DNA of 6,189 nt from Gemmatimonadota bacterium (GCA_015492755.1 WGEM01000245.1:1-6189); one strand, 5' to 3'. Numbered from the stretch's first letter, positions 1 to 6,077 are shown. Notes: a model not told the origin generated them from the letters alone. Numbers and translations: made by a program.

Positions 1-1
1 G

Positions 2-1078
2 GTGGTGGTGGACGGGACGCTCACCCTCCGGGAGGGCGCGCGGGTCCGGGGCGCCGCCTACCTGGCGGACGGCCGGGTGCTCCGGAACCTGGGCGACGTG
101 TCGGAGGGCGTGACGACGCTGGAAGAGATGGAACGTGTCCGGGAGGAAGAGATCGAGGCCCGCGTCCGGGAGGAGCTTGCCGACGCCTTCCGGGAAGACC
201 TGGCGCGGGAGCTGCGGGCGTCGCTCCGGAGGGAGTTCAGCCGGAACCCCGAGTCCGTCCTGGTGGCGCCGTTCCGCCCGGTGATCCGCGCCGCGGGCAA
301 CCTGGTCGAGCACCTCATGACGGCGCTGATTCTGGGACTCCTCGGTTGGGTGGTGGTGACCTTCGCGGAGCCCAACTTCTCCCGTGTGGCGGAGGCGGCG
401 CGCCGTGAGCCCGCCCGCGCCGCGGCGGTGGGGTTCGCCGCCACGCTGCTCTCGCTCCCGGTCTGGGTGCTCGGCACCATCGCACTGGTGGTGTCCATCG
501 TGGGGATCCCGCTGGTGCTGGCGTGGCTTCCCCTCTTCCCGGTGGTGGTCTGCGTCGCCGGTCTGGTGGGCTTCCTGGCGGTGGCGCAGAACGTGGGCGA
601 GTGGCTCTCGGAGCGCGGCTTCCCCTGGACGCAGTGGATCCGGAGAAGCAATCCGGTCCTCACCGTCTTCGGCGGGATCGCCGCGCTCATGGCGGTGTTC
701 ATCGCGGCGGACATCCTCTCGGTGGCACCGTTCGTGCGCTTCTTTTCCGGGCTGTTGACGGCGGTGGGCGTGATGGCGGCGGTGGTGGCGCTGGAGGTGG
801 GACTGGGCGCGGTGATCCTCACCCGCGGGGGCCGCGACGCGCCCGGATGGGCGGATCCCTTCGCCACCGACGCGGCCTGGGAGGACGCGGTGCACGTCGA
901 CTTCGATGTGCAAGGCGACGCCGGGGGAGCGGAGCCTCCGGAGACCACCGACGAGCGCCGCGACACCGCGGGAAAGGCTCCAGACACAGAGGTGAGCCCG
1001 GAGCGCCCGACGACGGACGGAGACGAGAACGGGGACGACGATGACGGGAAGGAGGCCGACGATGCCGAGCGTGCGTGA
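2..1078 (+). CDS. Bactofilin-like/multi-helix membrane protein with acidic tail (5' partial)
   Basis: The left edge cuts this gene. The reading frame is open to the first base, and the visible N-terminus begins inside a beta-repeat (VDGTLTLREGARVRG, then AAYLADGRVLRNLG), as in polymer-forming bactofilin-like domains, so the true start lies upstream. In visible numbering, residues 1-35 are the end of the beta-repeat region. Residues 38-80 form a charged, probably coiled-coil helix rich in Glu and Arg. About five hydrophobic segments follow (roughly 103-121, 143-163, 165-196, 218-238, 247-273). The motif FAEPNFSRVAEAARREPARA between the first two is typical of the membrane half of polymer-forming/DUF8173-type proteins. 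Residues 280-358 are a hydrophilic, low-complexity tail ending in an Asp/Glu-rich stretch, likely cytoplasmic. No catalytic motif is visible. The role is inferred: a membrane-anchored scaffold or envelope-stress component. It is the first visible gene of a three-gene run, and its last 17 nt overlap the next gene. Confidence 0.8.
   Translation: MVVDGTLTLREGARVRGAAYLADGRVLRNLGDVSEGVTTLEEMERVREEEIEARVREELADAFREDLARELRASLRREFSRNPESVLVAPFRPVIRAAGNLVEHLMTALILGLLGWVVVTFAEPNFSRVAEAARREPARAAAVGFAATLLSLPVWVLGTIALVVSIVGIPLVLAWLPLFPVVVCVAGLVGFLAVAQNVGEWLSERGFPWTQWIRRSNPVLTVFGGIAALMAVFIAADILSVAPFVRFFSGLLTAVGVMAAVVALEVGLGAVILTRGGRDAPGWADPFATDAAWEDAVHVDFDVQGDAGGAEPPETTDERRDTAGKAPDTEVSPERPTTDGDENGDDDDGKEADDAERA
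1049..1055 (+). promoter_or_regulatory. Ribosome binding site that decides the toast-rack gene start
   Basis: AAGGAGG lies 6 nt before the ATG at 1062, an ideal Shine-Dalgarno match. It sits inside the 3' end of the upstream gene. It favours ATG 1062 over the in-frame ATG at 1041, which has no such site. The ATG 1062 start also gives a compact, normal signal peptide. Confidence 0.8.
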
Positions 1079-1919
1079 AGCCTTGCTGCGGGCCGGCGCC
1101 TCTGCGGCGCTGGCGTGGATCTGCGGCGTGGCGCCCCTGGCGGCACAGGAGTGGCGCACCGTGACCATGTCGCGGGCGCTCACCGACGACGAAGAGGTGC
1201 GCGTGGTGGTGGAGTACGGGGCCGGAGAGTTCAGGGTACGTCCGACGGACGAGGCCATCCTGTACCGGATGACGCTGCGCTACAACGACGATGCCTTCGA
1301 GCCGGTGGCGGAGTATCGTCCTGGACGCCTTAACCTGGGCATCGAAGGGCGTACCAGGCACTTCGACCTGAAGGGGAGGGACAAAGCCGGTGAGATGGAC
1401 CTAGTCCTGGGCCGGGGTGTGCCGATGGACCTGGAGCTGAACTTCGGCGCGGTGCGCGCCGACATCGACCTGAGCGGGCTGGCGCTCATCGATCTGGACC
1501 TCCGTACCGGAGCCTCCGAAGCGCGCATCCAGGTCTCGGAGCCCAACACCGCCGCCATGGAAACGACCCACATCGAAGTGGGGGCGGCGGACTTCGAGAT
1601 CCGCGACCTGGGCAACCTGAACGCCGAGCGCATCGATGTGGATGCCGGCGTGGGATCCGTGACGCTCTGGCTCACCGGGCGGTGGCAGCGCGACGGACAT
1701 CTCTCGGTGGACATGGGCCTGGGGGCGCTGGAAATCCGGATCCCCGAGGGCCTCGGTGTGCGCCTGCGCAAGGACTCCTTCCTCACCGCGCTGGACGCGG
1801 AGGGGCTCATCAAGCGCGGCCGGGCGTATTACTCTCCGGACTGGGAGGAGGCGGACCGCCGGGTCACCATCGACCTGGACGCGGCGTTCGGGGCGGTGAC
1901 GGTGGTGTGGGTGCGGTGA
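1062..1919 (+). CDS. Secreted toast-rack / LiaF-C-like beta-repeat protein
   Basis: This is a 285-residue protein starting at ATG 1062. Residues 1-28 are a signal peptide: Arg at 5 and 10, a hydrophobic core at 13-27, and a probable cleavage after LAA before QE. The mature part starts with a region like the toast-rack N domain (about 35-85, with VRVVVEYGAGEFRVRP). A repeating beta pattern follows, in which a Gly-Ala or similar turn precedes alternating hydrophobic residues. Copies appear near 129 (FGAVRADIDL), 150 (TGASEARIQV), 174 (VGAADFEI), 196 (AGVGSVTLWL), 219 (LGALEIRI) and 276 (FGAVTVVWV). This right-handed beta-solenoid-like look is that of LiaF C-terminal and DUF4097-type domains, which are associated with membrane-stress systems. 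No catalytic residues are evident. The protein should act outside the cytoplasmic membrane, as it has no second membrane helix or lipobox. The 17-nt overlap with the upstream gene suggests translational coupling and a shared job. The exact function is unknown. Confidence 0.85.
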   Translation: MPSVREALLRAGASAALAWICGVAPLAAQEWRTVTMSRALTDDEEVRVVVEYGAGEFRVRPTDEAILYRMTLRYNDDAFEPVAEYRPGRLNLGIEGRTRHFDLKGRDKAGEMDLVLGRGVPMDLELNFGAVRADIDLSGLALIDLDLRTGASEARIQVSEPNTAAMETTHIEVGAADFEIRDLGNLNAERIDVDAGVGSVTLWLTGRWQRDGHLSVDMGLGALEIRIPEGLGVRLRKDSFLTALDAEGLIKRGRAYYSPDWEEADRRVTIDLDAAFGAVTVVWVR

Positions 1920-1932
1920 AGTGGGTCTCCTG

Positions 1933-1938
1933 AGGAGG
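1933..1938 (+). promoter_or_regulatory. Ribosome binding site of the 78-residue membrane protein
   Basis: AGGAGG lies 8 nt before ATG 1947. The preceding CTCC (1927-1930) can pair with the GGAG inside it (1934-1937) across a three-base loop. A small hairpin could therefore partly mask the site, although a 4-bp stem is weak. Confidence 0.7.
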
Positions 1939-1946
1939 ACACAAAG

Positions 1947-2183
1947 ATGATCGGTACGCTGTTGACGTTCTTCGCGGTGGGTCTGGTGACCCTCATTGTG
2001 GCGGGGATCGTGCTGGCCATCGTGGGCACCGTATTCTCGCTCACCTTCGGGCTGGCCATGTTCCTGCTCTTCAAGGTGGCGCCCATCCTCCTGGTGGGGT
2101 GGATCGTGGTGAAGGTGTTCGAGAAGATGCGGAGCGGCGAGCAACTCACCGCCGCCGACCGGAAGTGGCTGGACGGGGAGTAG
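1947..2183 (+). CDS. Small two-helix membrane protein, function unknown
   Basis: This 78-residue protein starts at ATG 1947 behind a strong ribosome binding site, 27 nt after the preceding stop. Residues 3-30 and about 33-57 are hydrophobic and are probably two membrane helices with a short turn at SLTFG. The rest (58-78) is a short charged tail ending in LTAADRKWLDGE. I do not recognise a family. Its small size, two helices and position in a run with a bactofilin-like membrane protein and a toast-rack protein loosely resemble small accessory proteins of phage-shock or LiaF-type modules. That comparison rests on context only. It is the last gene of the + strand run and converges with the mrp gene, with 28 nt between the stops. 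Coding status is well supported by the ribosome binding site and the sharply membrane-like composition. Confidence 0.8.
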   Translation: MIGTLLTFFAVGLVTLIVAGIVLAIVGTVFSLTFGLAMFLLFKVAPILLVGWIVVKVFEKMRSGEQLTAADRKWLDGE

Positions 2184-2201
2184 AGGCGCGAGCTCCTACT
2201 C
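2178..2201. terminator. Weak hairpin between convergent stops, possible two-way terminator
   Basis: GAGTAG (2178-2183, containing the stop of the small membrane protein) pairs perfectly with CTACTC (2196-2201). Two further pairs are possible across a one-base bulge. It sits between two converging genes, where a bidirectional terminator is expected. There is no T-run on either side, so it is a poor intrinsic terminator by sequence. Confidence 0.25.
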
Positions 2202-2211
2202 GGACAGGCTC

Positions 2212-3300
2212 CTAAAGCTCTTCCTCCACGCGCGCCAGCACCCACCGGAGCGCCTGGGCCGCCGCCGAATCGGGATCCGCCACCACCGTGGGCGCCCCCC
2301 GGTCCCCCGCCTCCCGTACCTTCGGGTCCAGCGGCACCCGTCCCAGGAAGGGCACGCCCAGCTCCTCGGCGAGCTTCGCACCTCCCCCTGAACCGAACAC
2401 GTCGATCTCCTCCCCGCAGCACGGGCAGACGAGACCGCTCATGTTCTCCACGATGCCCAGCACTCGCGTGTTCACCCGCTCGAACATCTTCACACCGCGC
2501 CGTACGTCGCCGGTGGCGATCTCCTGAGGCGTGGTGACCATCACCGCTCCGTGCAGGTCGATGGTCTGGACCAGCGAGAGCTGTGCGTCACCGGTTCCCG
2601 GCGGCATATCCACGATCATGGCGTCCAGCGGGCCCCAATCCACCTGCTCCAGAAACTGCTTGAGGATCCCCGAGATGAGCGGGCCGCGCATGATGGCGGG
2701 CTGCTCTTTCTCCAGGAGGAAACCCAGGCTCATGAGCCGCACGCCGTGCGCCTCCAGCGGCTCGATCATCTCCCTGCCCTTCTCACCCGTCACGCTGGGG
2801 CGCCGCTGCACACCGAACATGAGCGGGATGTTGGGGCCGTAGATGTCGGCGTCCAGGAGTCCCACTCGCTTCCCCTCCGCGGCCAGCCCCGCCGCAAGGT
2901 TCGCCGCCACCATCGACTTCCCTACACCGCCCTTCCCGGAGCTCACCGCGATGACCCGCTCCACCTGAGGAAGCAACCCCGGCTTGGGCGTGGGCGCCGG
3001 CACGGAACCGGGCTGGAGTCCGCCGCGGCGGCTCCGGGGCGCCGCACCTCCCATCTGCGGGAGCTGCATGTTCATCTTCACACTTCGCACCCCGGGCACC
3101 GCCTCCACCGCCGAGCGCACCGTCCGCACCAGATCCTGTCCGTCGCCGGGCCGGAGGTGGAAGCTGAAGCGCACCGTACCGTCCTCCCCCACCTCCACCC
3201 CGCTGACGCGCCCGCTGATGAGCACGTCGGCCTCGCCGTCCCCGGGACGGATCTGCGTCAGCGCCCGCATCACCGCGGTGCGGAGGTCTCCGCCGCTCAT
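2212..3300 (-). CDS. mrp: Mrp/ApbC-type iron-sulfur cluster carrier ATPase
   Basis: This is a 362-residue cytoplasmic P-loop ATPase of the Mrp/Nbp35 family, which binds a [4Fe-4S] cluster and transfers it to apoproteins. I chose ATG at 3300 because GGAGGGGG lies just upstream; a GTG at 3339 in the same frame has no such site. Residues 1-80 are a small alpha-beta domain at the position of the usual MIP18/DUF59 domain. It lacks the DPE motif and the conserved Cys. Residues 84-113 are a Pro/Gly/Arg-rich linker. The ATPase domain carries the deviant Walker A GKGGVGKS (122-129, with the signature Lys at 123 and catalytic-loop Lys at 128), LLDADIYGPN (148-157), VDMPPGTGD (230-238), TTPQEIATGDVRRGVKMF (256-273) and ENMSG (286-290). 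The cluster-binding CxxC is CPCC (Cys 292 and 295, with an extra Cys at 294). The length is normal for the family. It is transcribed alone in this window, convergent with the envelope operon and divergent from the tyrosine kinase gene. Confidence 0.95.
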   Translation of the reverse strand: MSGGDLRTAVMRALTQIRPGDGEADVLISGRVSGVEVGEDGTVRFSFHLRPGDGQDLVRTVRSAVEAVPGVRSVKMNMQLPQMGGAAPRSRRGGLQPGSVPAPTPKPGLLPQVERVIAVSSGKGGVGKSMVAANLAAGLAAEGKRVGLLDADIYGPNIPLMFGVQRRPSVTGEKGREMIEPLEAHGVRLMSLGFLLEKEQPAIMRGPLISGILKQFLEQVDWGPLDAMIVDMPPGTGDAQLSLVQTIDLHGAVMVTTPQEIATGDVRRGVKMFERVNTRVLGIVENMSGLVCPCCGEEIDVFGSGGGAKLAEELGVPFLGRVPLDPKVREAGDRGAPTVVADPDSAAAQALRWVLARVEEEL

Positions 3301-3304
3301 GACA

Positions 3305-3312
3305 CCCCCTCC
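3305..3312 (-). promoter_or_regulatory. Ribosome binding site of mrp
   Basis: Read on the minus strand, a G-rich GGGGAGGGGG run ends about 4-5 nt before the ATG whose first base is 3300. It supports this ATG over the GTG start 39 nt further upstream. Confidence 0.65.
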
Positions 3313-3350
3313 CCGTCCGTCAGGATCCACCCGGAGCACACCTGCGGCAC

Positions 3351-3400
3351 GAATTTTTTCTGGACAAGAAACATTTGTTTACACATTCTGTCAGAGATGA
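3351..3400. promoter_or_regulatory. AT-rich patch, candidate divergent promoter/operator zone
   Basis: These 50 bases have 16 G or C by direct count (32%), in a window that is otherwise very GC-rich. On the plus strand TGGACA (3361-3366) resembles a -35 box (5 of 6), and 17 nt later CATTCT is a poor -10. On the minus strand CTGACA (3394-3389) resembles a -35 box (5 of 6), and the -10 at the matching distance is also poor. A perfect inverted repeat AAACA-TT-TGTTT (3369-3380) and a shorter one TCTG-T-CAGA (3387-3395) lie between or over these hexamers, so a regulator could act on both genes. No regulator family can be named from this sequence. Confidence 0.4.
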
Positions 3401-3452
3401 TCTCCCCCCAGCCACACCCGGCGGAGCGTACGTCCACGCCGGCGCGCCACAG

Positions 3453-3580
3453 GCGCACCGGCCGGAAGATATACCCTCCGGCGGCAAAAAGTAGCAGCCC
3501 ACGCCGGCGCGTGCGTCGGCGGGCATCGGCGGCGGCCGATTGCCAGCTTGGCCCCGCGGCATCAGCTTTAGCCGGTGCGC
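3453..3580 (+). ncRNA. Candidate structured leader RNA upstream of the tyrosine kinase gene
   Basis: A perfect 10-bp inverted repeat, GCGCACCGGC (3453-3462) and GCCGGTGCGC (3571-3580), could close a 128-nt element. Inside it several local stems can form without crossing: GCCGGA/TCCGGC (3461-3466 with 3477-3482, sharing two bases with the closing helix); CGCCG/CGGCG (3502-3506 with 3517-3521), extendable by three pairs past a two-base bulge; a perfect ATCGGC-GGCG-GCCGAT hairpin (3525-3540); and GCC/GGC (3542-3544 with 3550-3552). The single-stranded joint after the second stem carries the A-rich GCAAAAAGTAGCAG. It does not match any riboswitch consensus that I can recall, including the c-di-GMP classes. 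High GC makes chance pairing easy, so this is a hypothesis. It would be transcribed only if a promoter lies upstream, for example in the AT-rich patch. Confidence 0.35.
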
Positions 3581-3615
3581 TATCCGGGGGGGCGGCGGCA
3601 ACGCGACGGGTCGAG

Positions 3616-3641
3616 GGTGGGCCCGTGCGTGGCACGGCACC
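3616..3641 (+). promoter_or_regulatory. Hairpin in the kinase leader, 36 nt before the start codon
   Basis: CCGTGC (3623-3628) and GCACGG (3632-3637) pair perfectly across a GTG loop. Past a 3-nt bulge the flanks GGTG and CACC (3616-3619 with 3638-3641) add four more pairs. It has no T-run and could modulate translation or transcript stability. Confidence 0.4.
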
Positions 3642-3677
3642 TGCAGCGACGACCTTGGACCCCACACCCGCGACCCC

Positions 3678-6077
3678 ATGAACGACCCCACGACGCCCGC
3701 GCCCTATATCGACCCCGACCCCGACGGGATCGCGGGCGCGCCGCACCTCGCCGAGTACCTGAACGTCGTCACCCGGCGGATGTGGCTGGTGCTGGTGATC
3801 TTCACCGTCACCACCGCGTCGTCCATCTGGGCGGTGGCGCAGCAGGAGACGTACTACACGGCCCACGCGTCCATCAAGGTGAACGACCCGTCGGAGCGGC
3901 AGGCGGGGCTGGTGAACGTCCCTCGCGTGGGGATCAACCTCTTCGTGGACTTCATCCAGTCCGAGATCCAGGTCCTCAACTCCGCGGCGGTGCGCGAGGC
4001 GGTGGTGGACCGGCTGGGCCTGAGGCTCGTGCGCGCCGACGGCGGGATCCGGAGCGAACTCTTCCGTGACATCTGGGTGGATCCGGCGGCGCCGGAGCAG
4101 TCGCTGCGTCTGGTCTACAACAGCGAGGGGACACGGGTGCAACTCGTGAGCGGCGACGGCGCGCGCCTGGGTGAGGCGGACGTGGGCACCGTGCTGGATG
4201 CCGGCTTCGTGCGCTTCGTGCCGCAGCCCATCGACGCGGAGGCTCCCCGCGTGTACGACCTGGAGATCATCGATCGACGGAGTGCCGCCGCAGAGATCTC
4301 CATCGAGGCAACGCAGCGGATCGACACCAACATCGTCGACCTGAGCCTGGTCCACCCCGACCCGGTCCTCACCCCGCTCATCCTCAACGCCGCCGCGGAG
4401 GCGCTGCGCGACTTCGGCGCCCGGCGGGTGCGCCAGACCGCGCGCCAGGATCGGCTCTTCGTACAGTCCCAGCTGGACAGCGCGGAAGCCAAGCTCCGGG
4501 AGACGCAGGCCAGGATCCGGGACTTCAAGACCTCCGAGGCCTTCACCTCGCTCTCCACCACCGAGCAGCGCCTGGTGACGCAGACGGAGCAGATCCTCCA
4601 GCAGATGGAGGCGCTCCGGGACCAGCAGCGGGTGCTCAACGACCTGGTGGCCACCATCGAGCGGGAGGGTGTGAACGCGGTGGACCTGGTGGCCGTGCTG
4701 GCGGCGCTCCCGGAGCGGAGCAACGCCCAGGTCCGGGCGCTCCTCAACCAGATCGTCGACAAACAGGCGCAGGAGCGCCGCCTCCTTCAACAGGAACGTC
4801 TCAGCAGCGGCCACCCCATGGTGCAGGCCATCCGTAACGAGATCGAGCAGTTGCAGGAGAGCCTCACCGAAGCGGCGAGAGCCAGTCTCCAGGTGGTGGA
4901 GGAGAATCTCGCGCAGCTACAGGAGCGCCAGCAGGAGCTTCAGGCCCAGCGGGCGCGCTTCCCGGAGCTGGAGGCCACACTCTCCGAGCTGGAGGTCCAG
5001 CGGGAGCTGGACGCGCAGGCCTATCAGCTCATCCTGCAGCAGCTCAAGCAGCTCCAGATCACCGAAGCCGCCGCGGCGCCGTACATCGACATCATCGATC
5101 CCGCGTTCGGCGCCGTGCCGCTCCAGGACCGTGGTCGCATCAACATCGTGCTGGGGGCGCTCCTGGGACTGATCCTGGGCGTGGGCGCCGCCTTCTTCCT
5201 CGAGTACCTGGACCGCACGGTGCGCACCAGCTCCGACGTGGAGTCGCTCCTGGGCGTGCCCGTGCTGGGTGTGATCCCCAGGCTCCGCCGACTGGCCCCG
5301 GAGGGGTCCGGCTCCATGGGGGGGAGGGGCGCGCCGCTGGTGGTGGCGATGGACCCGCTGGATCCGGCGTCGGAGGCGTACCGGAACCTCCGCATGAACC
5401 TCATGTTCATGAGTTCGGAGGAGCAACCCATCCGGACGGTGATGTTCTCCAGCCCCGGCCCGTCGGAGGGGAAGTCCACCACGTCGGTGAACTACGCCGT
5501 CATGCTGGCGCAGCAGGGCCACCGCGTCCTCCTCATGGATGCGGACCTCAGGCGCCCGTCCCTCCACCGGGCGCTGGACGTGCTGCGAGAGCCGGGGCTC
5601 ACGAACCTTCTTCTGGGCGACGCCGAGCCGCGGGAAGCCGTCCGTCCCAACGTGTTGCCCAATCTGGACTTCCTGCCTTCCGGCCCGTTTCCCCCGAACC
5701 CGTCGGAGCTTCTGAACTCCAAGGCGATGGTGCGCCTTCTCGAGGACTTCAAGGGCCGCTACGATCAGGTGGTCATCGACTCGCCGCCCGTCCTGGCGGT
5801 GAGCGACGCCGCCATCCTGGCGGTGCACGTGGACGGGGTGGTCATCGTGCTCCGCTCCGGCGAGACGGAGCAGCGGGCGGCGGAGCGGGCGGTGGACCAG
5901 CTCCGCCGCCTGGGCGTGCGGATCTTCGGAGCGGTCCTCAATGAAGTCTCCGCCGCCACACCGGACGAGAGCTACTATCTACAGTACTACTACGAGTACA
6001 CGCCCCGGAGCGCCAAGGTGAAGAGCGGCTGGCAGCGGTTGCGCGAGGGTATGAGCAAAGTGAGATTCTTCGGGTAA
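3678..6077 (+). CDS. Polysaccharide co-polymerase fused to bacterial tyrosine autokinase (Wzc/EpsB type)
   Basis: This 799-residue inner-membrane protein controls polymerisation and export of an exopolysaccharide or capsule through cycles of tyrosine phosphorylation. Domains in order are: a Pro/Asp-rich cytoplasmic N-terminus (1-22); the Wzz start LAEYLNVVTRR; membrane helix 1 (about 36-54); the periplasmic Wzz domain (55-250); a long coiled coil (about 255-460, rich in Gln, Glu and Leu, with the SGHPMVQAIRNEIEQL segment at 377-392); the Pro-containing segment before membrane helix 2 (about 489-509); and the cytoplasmic kinase. Kinase motifs are the oligomerisation motif ExxRxxR (E566, R569, R572), Walker A SPGPSEGKST (592-601, Lys 599), Walker A' VLLMDAD (617-623) and Walker B VVIDSPP (698-704). 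A tyrosine cluster at 766-774 (six Tyr in nine residues) is followed by a 25-residue basic tail. The start is ATG 3678, with membrane helix 1 at the usual distance. It has no Shine-Dalgarno sequence, and the only upstream in-frame option, TTG 3540, would add an atypical Arg/Gly/Trp-rich stretch. Partner polymerase and export genes are not in the window. Confidence 0.95.
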   Translation: MNDPTTPAPYIDPDPDGIAGAPHLAEYLNVVTRRMWLVLVIFTVTTASSIWAVAQQETYYTAHASIKVNDPSERQAGLVNVPRVGINLFVDFIQSEIQVLNSAAVREAVVDRLGLRLVRADGGIRSELFRDIWVDPAAPEQSLRLVYNSEGTRVQLVSGDGARLGEADVGTVLDAGFVRFVPQPIDAEAPRVYDLEIIDRRSAAAEISIEATQRIDTNIVDLSLVHPDPVLTPLILNAAAEALRDFGARRVRQTARQDRLFVQSQLDSAEAKLRETQARIRDFKTSEAFTSLSTTEQRLVTQTEQILQQMEALRDQQRVLNDLVATIEREGVNAVDLVAVLAALPERSNAQVRALLNQIVDKQAQERRLLQQERLSSGHPMVQAIRNEIEQLQESLTEAARASLQVVEENLAQLQERQQELQAQRARFPELEATLSELEVQRELDAQAYQLILQQLKQLQITEAAAAPYIDIIDPAFGAVPLQDRGRINIVLGALLGLILGVGAAFFLEYLDRTVRTSSDVESLLGVPVLGVIPRLRRLAPEGSGSMGGRGAPLVVAMDPLDPASEAYRNLRMNLMFMSSEEQPIRTVMFSSPGPSEGKSTTSVNYAVMLAQQGHRVLLMDADLRRPSLHRALDVLREPGLTNLLLGDAEPREAVRPNVLPNLDFLPSGPFPPNPSELLNSKAMVRLLEDFKGRYDQVVIDSPPVLAVSDAAILAVHVDGVVIVLRSGETEQRAAERAVDQLRRLGVRIFGAVLNEVSAATPDESYYLQYYYEYTPRSAKVKSGWQRLREGMSKVRFFG

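Larger units (their letters stand above)
3301..3677. other. 377-bp intergenic region between divergent mrp and tyrosine kinase genes
   Basis: I see no convincing gene here. Open frames that cross it are rich in Arg, Gly, Pro and Trp and continue antisense through real genes. The mrp-proximal part holds an AT-rich patch with palindromes, the middle a dense set of inverted repeats, and the kinase-proximal part one more hairpin and then a C-rich stretch. These are listed separately. It is unusually long and structured next to the 17-nt overlap and 27-nt gap on the left side of the window. Confidence 0.7.

Noticed and set aside
1041..1061. Start of the toast-rack gene at ATG 1041
   Set aside because: AAGGAGG lies between this ATG and ATG 1062 at ideal spacing for the latter, and the signal peptide is more typical from 1062.
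58..1146. A 362-codon open frame on the minus strand opposite the first gene
   Set aside because: Ser/Arg/Thr/Pro-rich low-complexity translation, antisense to a membrane protein with clear helices. It is a GC-driven shadow.
3354..3359. Run of six T as an intrinsic terminator on the plus strand
   Set aside because: No stable hairpin precedes it and no plus-strand gene ends upstream. It is better seen as part of the AT-rich patch.
3540..3677. N-terminal extension of the kinase from TTG 3540
   Set aside because: It would add 46 residues rich in Gly, Arg, Trp and Cys, overlaps the inverted repeats and has no ribosome binding site. ATG 3678 gives the normal family architecture.
3420..3677. c-di-GMP riboswitch (GEMM class I or II) upstream of the exopolysaccharide kinase
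   Set aside because: It would fit the gene, but the conserved core sequences I know for those classes are not visible. It is left as an unclassified candidate structure.
2551..3681. A 376-codon open frame on the plus strand across mrp
   Set aside because: It is antisense to an unmistakable Mrp ATPase, has a His/Arg/Pro-rich composition, and shows no ribosome binding site or domain.
3297..4814. A 505-codon open frame on the minus strand across the intergenic region and the kinase gene
   Set aside because: It is antisense to a clear Wzz/kinase gene. Its translation is rich in His, Arg, Asp and Leu without domains, as expected from the high GC content at third codon positions.
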